The translations under genes were made by a program, and so were the position numbers. Below, piece by piece: positions 5,114 to 7,681 of a stretch of DNA of 7,681 nt. Numbering within the stretch: position 1 is the first letter of the stretch; each line of letters opens with the position of its first letter. The DNA is taken from assembly GCA_001804345.1 (NCBI GenBank), contig MHFU01000035.1, forward strand, positions 3,294 to 10,974, in the 5' to 3' direction. This DNA comes from Omnitrophica bacterium RIFOXYB12_FULL_50_7. GTDB lineage: Bacteria > Omnitrophota > Omnitrophia > Omnitrophales > Aquincolibacteriaceae. The notes under the pieces are model-generated. The model had not been told where the DNA came from and made no database searches. It was given only the letters and a program-made list of their open reading frames with translations.

Positions 5114-5668
5114 ATGCTTAAAAATTTAGGGCAACGCATACGAACGCTTCGCAAGGCAAAAAGTCTCACACTTGTTGAGATCTCCCAGAAGACCGGCATC
5201 GCTCAAGCCACCCTTTCCCGCATCGAGACCGGCACGATGATCGGAACGGTCGAGAGCCATGAAAAGATCGCCGAGACACTCGGCATCGGGCTCTCCGAAC
5301 TTTACACTGGGGTCGATCGCCGCTACGAGCAGATCAGTCATCAGGCCAAGGAAGCGCGCGCGGCCACGCATCACACCAAAGATGTTCACGTAGAAGTGCT
5401 CACCCAGGAAAGCTCCAAGAAGAAGATCACCCCGCTCCTTTTGACTCTTCAGGGCGGTGGCAAGACGGAGAAGGAACATAACGAACGTGGCGTGGAGAAA
5501 TTCGTGTGGATCCTTGACGGGCACGTCAAGATCAAGCTTGAAAATCAGGAATACGACCTCAAGACGCAGGAAACCCTCTACTTCGACGCCTCCTTCCCCC
5601 ACCAGATCGTGAATGAAGGACAGAAGACCGCCAAAGTCTTCATCGCTGTTTCACCCTCCAAGATCTAG
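5114..5668 (+). CDS. XRE-family HTH regulator with C-terminal cupin domain
   Basis: The 184-residue protein combines an N-terminal Cro/CI-type helix-turn-helix (about 5-62; LGQRIRTLRKAKSLTL then QATLSRIETG as the recognition helix) with a C-terminal single cupin barrel (about 105-180). Proteins of this layout (PuuR- and SutR-like) are small-molecule-responsive regulators, mostly repressors. The cupin metal motifs are only partly kept. Motif 1 has H122 and E128 but a Glu (E124) where the second His is usual. Motif 2 keeps H163 and N167 but has lost the Pro and Gly. Metal binding is therefore uncertain and the ligand cannot be read from the sequence. A linker with many charged and His residues joins the domains. 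ATG 5114 is supported by homology and by the promoter. It is the only plus-strand gene and faces the helix-hairpin-helix gene, a plausible target along with itself. Confidence 0.92.
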   Translation: MLKNLGQRIRTLRKAKSLTLVEISQKTGIAQATLSRIETGTMIGTVESHEKIAETLGIGLSELYTGVDRRYEQISHQAKEARAATHHTKDVHVEVLTQESSKKKITPLLLTLQGGGKTEKEHNERGVEKFVWILDGHVKIKLENQEYDLKTQETLYFDASFPHQIVNEGQKTAKVFIAVSPSKI

Positions 5669-5836
5669 CCCGACCTGTCGGCAGGTCGAGAAGTTCCAAA
5701 TCACAAAACCCAAGATCCAAACAAATTCCAAAAACCGATAAACAAAATTCAAAATTTGGCCATTGGTTATTGATAATTTGAAAATTGCTTGCCTGCCGCA
5801 GGCAGGGATCTTGGTACTTGGCTCTTGGAATTTAGT
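5669..5836. repeat. Imperfect inverted-repeat noncoding element
   Basis: No gene lies here. The block starts with CGACCTG (5671-5677) / CAGGTCG (5682-5688), a perfect 7-bp hairpin just after the XRE stop, and has a second GC palindrome at 5788-5806 (core GCCTGC-C-GCAGGC). The AT-rich body is roughly self-complementary. CCAAGATCC (5710-5718) matches GGATCTTGG (5806-5814), TTCCAA (5694-5699) matches TTGGAA (5825-5830), and AATTCAAAATT- and AATTTGAAAATT-like tracts face each other in the middle. I do not see a transposase or clear target duplication. It resembles dispersed noncoding elements of metagenome-derived genomes, which is an impression and not a search result. Confidence 0.5.
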
Positions 5837-5845
5837 GAGGGTAAG

Positions 5846-5911
5846 TACGAAGCAATCTTTCTTTCATGAATCGAGATCGCCACGCCCTTTAAGAACAGGG
5901 CTCGCGATGAC
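5846..5911 (-). repeat. Palindromic repeat directly after cutA (GTCATTGCGAG/GCAATCTC-like)
   Basis: On the minus strand the element begins one base into the last nucleotides of the cutA stop: GTCATCGCGAGCCC, spacer, GGGCGTGGCGATCTCG, then a second AGATTGCTTCG. GCCCT (5884-5888) pairs with AGGGC (5897-5901), and ATCGC (5876-5880) with GCGAT (5904-5908). It resembles a degenerate copy of the dispersed GTCATTGCGAG...GAAGCAATCTC repeat that I recall from many bacterial genomes. It lacks a T-run, so it is not a classical terminator, but it could protect the cutA 3' end. Confidence 0.55.
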
Positions 5912-6232
5912 CTAAAGAGCGGTCACTTCCTTGGAGATCCAATCAAGATAGGCTTTGCTGCCTTTCGTGATGGGCAAACAAATGATCTCGGGAACTTCGT
6001 AGGGGTGATTTTCTAGGAGGGTCTTTTCAAGTCTTTTGTAATTCGATACCTGAGTCTTGATGAGAAGAAGTACTTCTTTGGAAGTTTCTTTTTTGCCGCG
6101 CCAGCGGTAATGGGATTCAAGGCCGGGAAGGATCTGAACGCAGGCCGCGAGCCGTCTGGAAATTAAAAGGCCCGCTAATATGCGGGCCCTTTTAATGCCG
6201 GGAACGGTACTAAGAATGCAGCAGTACTTCAC
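5912..6232 (-). CDS. cutA: CutA1 divalent-ion tolerance protein
   Basis: CutA1 is a small, very stable trimeric protein with a ferredoxin-like fold. It was linked to copper tolerance in E. coli, but its real role is unsettled. The 106 residues match the family in length and order: LSTVPG (7-12), ISRRLAACVQILPGLESHYRWRGK (24-47), ETSKEVLLLIKT (49-60), and NHPYEVPEIICLPITKGSKAYLDWI (75-99). The start is GTG (6230-6232) with no clear Shine-Dalgarno. It lies 9 nt after the stop of the winged-helix gene, so translation is probably coupled. Codons 13-24 form a terminator-shaped hairpin. There are three Cys (C4, C5, C31), two of them adjacent at the N-terminus. A palindromic repeat follows the stop immediately. 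Confidence 0.95.
   Translation of the reverse strand: MKYCCILSTVPGIKRARILAGLLISRRLAACVQILPGLESHYRWRGKKETSKEVLLLIKTQVSNYKRLEKTLLENHPYEVPEIICLPITKGSKAYLDWISKEVTAL
6163..6195 (-). terminator. Terminator-shaped hairpin inside the cutA coding sequence
   Basis: TTAAAAGGCCCGC (6163-6175) and GCGGGCCCTTTTAA (6182-6195) pair over 13 bp with a single bulged base and a 6-nt loop. Both strands end in an A-run/T-run arrangement, the shape of a bidirectional rho-independent terminator. On the minus strand the GC stem is followed by TTTTAATTT. It lies within codons 13-24 of cutA. Coupled translation would melt it, so it might act as a translation-dependent attenuator. The stem itself is certain; the function is inferred. 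Confidence 0.45.
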
Positions 6233-6241
6233 GTTCGCAAA

Positions 6242-6445
6242 TTATTTTCGATTGAGCGTCGCCGAATAACCGCTTTCGGGAGTCCCCAAAGTGATATGCC
6301 CTTCGCGAGCAAGCCATCCGAGACTCATCATCACAAGTTCATGAGGGCGTTTCAATCCCTTGGTAAGTTCATCCGCGGTGGCGCTTTTCTTTTCGTCAAG
6401 GAAGTGCCAAATCTCTCCGGCAACAATTCCGATTTCCATGATCAT
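6242..6445 (-). CDS. Small winged-helix protein, DUF2582-like
   Basis: The 67-residue protein fits the DUF2582 winged helix-turn-helix family. It has VAGEIWHFLDEKKSATADELTKGL (8-31) as the first helices, and LVMMSLGWLAREGHITL (37-53) with the typical LGWLAREG before the wing strands. Members are single-domain proteins thought to bind DNA, with unknown targets. ATG 6443-6445 is chosen for AAGGAG 7 nt upstream. An ATG two codons on is also possible. The Shine-Dalgarno lies within a GGAGCTCC palindrome. The gene precedes cutA by 9 nt, so the two form a small operon. Confidence 0.85.
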   Translation of the reverse strand: MIMEIGIVAGEIWHFLDEKKSATADELTKGLKRPHELVMMSLGWLAREGHITLGTPESGYSATLNRK

Positions 6446-6574
6446 GGGGGAGCTCCTTTTGAGACTGAATTTAAATCTATCCTTGCCTAAGATTTTTTTC
6501 TTAAATGGTTGCCAAGGATCGCCCCAATTTCAGATACTCTGAAATTGAAAAGAATTGGGACTAACAACACGCAC
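6446..6574 (-). promoter_or_regulatory. Structured leader of the winged-helix/cutA operon
   Basis: The 195-nt gap between uvrA and the winged-helix gene has no gene I can support. Read on the minus strand, the part after the likely start site forms two successive hairpins: a perfect AT-rich one (6525-6547), and a second with ATCCTTG (6479-6485) / CAAGGAT (6513-6519) enclosing TAAGA / TCTTA. The Shine-Dalgarno follows. No known riboswitch family is evident. Confidence 0.4.
6525..6547. repeat. Perfect 10-bp inverted repeat
   Basis: CAATTTCAGA (6525-6534) and TCTGAAATTG (6538-6547) are exact reverse complements around TAC. A competing pairing exists between CCCAATT (6523-6529) and AATTGGG (6553-6559). 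It may be an RNA hairpin in the leader or a dyad operator. There is no T-run after it on either strand, so it is a poor terminator for uvrA. Confidence 0.6.
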
Positions 6575-6603
6575 AATATAGCAAGGAACGATTCCATTTA
6601 AAA
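6575..6603 (-). promoter_or_regulatory. Possible promoter of the winged-helix/cutA operon
   Basis: The minus strand has TATATT (6575-6580) and a weak TTTTAA (6598-6603) 17 nt upstream. The spacer contains GGAA-CGA-TTCC (6585-6595), a small dyad that could be an operator. The predicted start is near 6568. Confidence 0.35.
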
Positions 6604-6640
6604 GAACTTTATTATTTTCCCCTTGAGCAAACGATCACAC

Positions 6641-7681
6641 TCACCCGGCTCCCATTCCGAGGACCTTGCGGAGGAACTGCCCTGTATAGGAGCTCGAAAC
6701 CCCGGCAACCTCCTCCGGAGAACCACAGGCCACAATACACCCGCCATCCTTTCCGCCCTCTGGCCCCAGATCGATCACGTAGTCCGCCATCTTGATGACA
6801 TCCAGATTGTGCTCAATCACTACGACTGTGTTGCCCTGACTCCTGAGATCAAAAAGCGCCTTCAGAAGATGCTGGATATCCCCAAAGTGAAGTCCTGTCG
6901 TGGGTTCGTCCAGAAGATAAAGTGTTTTGCCCGTCGCTTTTTTTATGAGCTCGGCTGCGATCTTGATACGCTGTGCCTCCCCACCCGAAAGCGTGGTTGA
7001 GGATTGTCCGAGTTTTAGATAACCCAGCCCGACCGCTTCGAGAACTTCCAGCCGCTCACGGATCACGGAGAGCCTCGCAAAAAATCCGATCGCCTCCCGG
7101 ACCGAAAGGTCCAGCACCTCCGCGATATTTTTGCCCTGATAACGGACCTCCAGGGTTGGCTCGTTGTAACGCTTGCCGCGACAAGAATCACACACCACAA
7201 AAAGATCCGGCATAAAACTCATCTCGAGTTTTTCGGATCCCGCTCCCCGGCAATTCTCACAACGCCCACCCTTAAGATTAAAACTAAAACGCGACTGGGA
7301 ATAGCGTCGGAGCTTGGAAAGCTCCGTGTCACTGTAAAGTTTTCGAATAAATCCAAAAATGTCCGTGTAAGTCGCGGGGTTCGATCGCGGCGTGCGGCCG
7401 ATCGGCGCCTGGTCGATCTCGATAATTTTGTCGATCCGTTCCGCACCCTCAAGCGCTCCGAACACTCCCACCTTATACTCGGTTTTCCAGATCCGGTTGT
7501 GGAGTTCCTTATAAAGGATGTCGTGAACAAGTGTGCTCTTGCCGGATCCGGAAACTCCGGTCACACAGATGAAAAGCCCGAGAGGAAAAGACACATCGAT
7601 ATTTTTCAGATTATGCTCACGACATCCTTTCACGACGAGCTTCGGGGCCTTGTGCCCGTCCTTACGTTCTTTGGGAACCTC
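6641..7681 (-). CDS. uvrA: Excinuclease ABC subunit A, C-terminal third (runs off the window end)
   Basis: UvrA is the damage-recognition ATPase of nucleotide excision repair. It dimerises, loads UvrB on DNA lesions and acts in the cytosol. The 346 residues visible are the second ABC module. From the window edge they show Walker A GVSGSGKS (about 42-49), the second zinc module with Cys at about 141, 144, 164 and 167 (CENC and CDSC), the ABC signature LSGGEAQR (about 231-238), Walker B with LLDEP (about 256-260) and the H-loop His at about 291. All catalytic and zinc residues expected in this part are present. The frame stays open to base 7681, so roughly 600 residues lie outside. A GTG at 7633 within the frame is not a real start. 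I see no clear terminator after the TGA (6641-6643). Confidence 0.97.
   Translation of the reverse strand, partial: EVPKERKDGHKAPKLVVKGCREHNLKNIDVSFPLGLFICVTGVSGSGKSTLVHDILYKELHNRIWKTEYKVGVFGALEGAERIDKIIEIDQAPIGRTPRSNPATYTDIFGFIRKLYSDTELSKLRRYSQSRFSFNLKGGRCENCRGAGSEKLEMSFMPDLFVVCDSCRGKRYNEPTLEVRYQGKNIAEVLDLSVREAIGFFARLSVIRERLEVLEAVGLGYLKLGQSSTTLSGGEAQRIKIAAELIKKATGKTLYLLDEPTTGLHFGDIQHLLKALFDLRSQGNTVVVIEHNLDVIKMADYVIDLGPEGGKDGGCIVACGSPEEVAGVSSSYTGQFLRKVLGMGAG

Noticed and set aside
5126..5602. Minus-strand open frame of 158 codons within the XRE-cupin gene
   Set aside because: Shadow of the real gene; no ribosome binding site or domain seen.
5671..5688. Rho-independent terminator for the XRE gene
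   Set aside because: The hairpin is perfect, but the bases after it are AGAAGTTCC with no T-run.
5876..5908. Rho-independent terminator for cutA
   Set aside because: The stem is interrupted and followed by GATTCATG on the minus strand, not a T-run; it fits a palindromic repeat better.
5669..5911. tRNA or other classical RNA gene in the convergent gap
   Set aside because: I found no cloverleaf, CCA end or TTCGA-type loop arrangement; the pairing is that of inverted repeats.

Overview
The window reads as bacterial chromosome from a Gram-negative-type, probably uncultured lineage. It holds nine protein-coding genes (two of them cut by the window edges) and no rRNA, tRNA, CRISPR array or transposase gene that I can see. 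The alpha2beta2 glycyl-tRNA synthetase (glyQ/glyS) next to pyruvate phosphate dikinase, together with CutA, a DUF2582-type winged helix and a ComEA-type helix-hairpin-helix protein, fits several deep-branching phyla. The many short GC-rich palindromes and dispersed-looking noncoding repeats remind me of Omnitrophota and similar metagenome-assembled genomes. That placement is an inference, at about 0.4 confidence.

Layout, mostly on the minus strand and read right to left. (1) 6641-7681 is the C-terminal third of uvrA (nucleotide excision repair). (2) 5912-6445 is a two-gene unit, a small winged-helix protein then cutA, behind a structured leader of about 120 nt. (3) 5669-5911 is noncoding and lies between convergent genes. 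It holds two repeat-like palindromic elements. (4) 5114-5668 is the only plus-strand gene, an XRE-HTH/cupin regulator whose promoter spacing predicts a leaderless mRNA. (5) Divergent from it is a secreted helix-hairpin-helix protein (4624-4965) with a near-consensus promoter and a hairpin terminator, followed by an unrecognised 112-residue protein (4189-4527). (6) glyQ (3171-4079), glyS (950-3049) and ppdK (1-678, truncated by the window start) form a collinear cluster. glyQ has a very good sigma70-type promoter overlapping the stop of the preceding gene. ppdK appears to have its own extended -10 promoter overlapping the glyS stop, and a leader of about 260 nt rich in hairpins.

The housekeeping genes are ordinary. 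The less usual content is in the junctions. Two related heptanucleotide arrays in opposite orientation flank the glyQ-glyS spacer; one encodes the last residues of GlyQ and the other sits at the glyS start. A terminator-shaped hairpin lies inside the early cutA coding sequence. The ppdK leader has mutually exclusive hairpins. The convergent spacer 5669-5911 is filled by what look like dispersed noncoding elements. I see no defence system, mobile-element gene or biosynthetic cluster. The best candidates for something undescribed are these cis-acting RNA/DNA structures.
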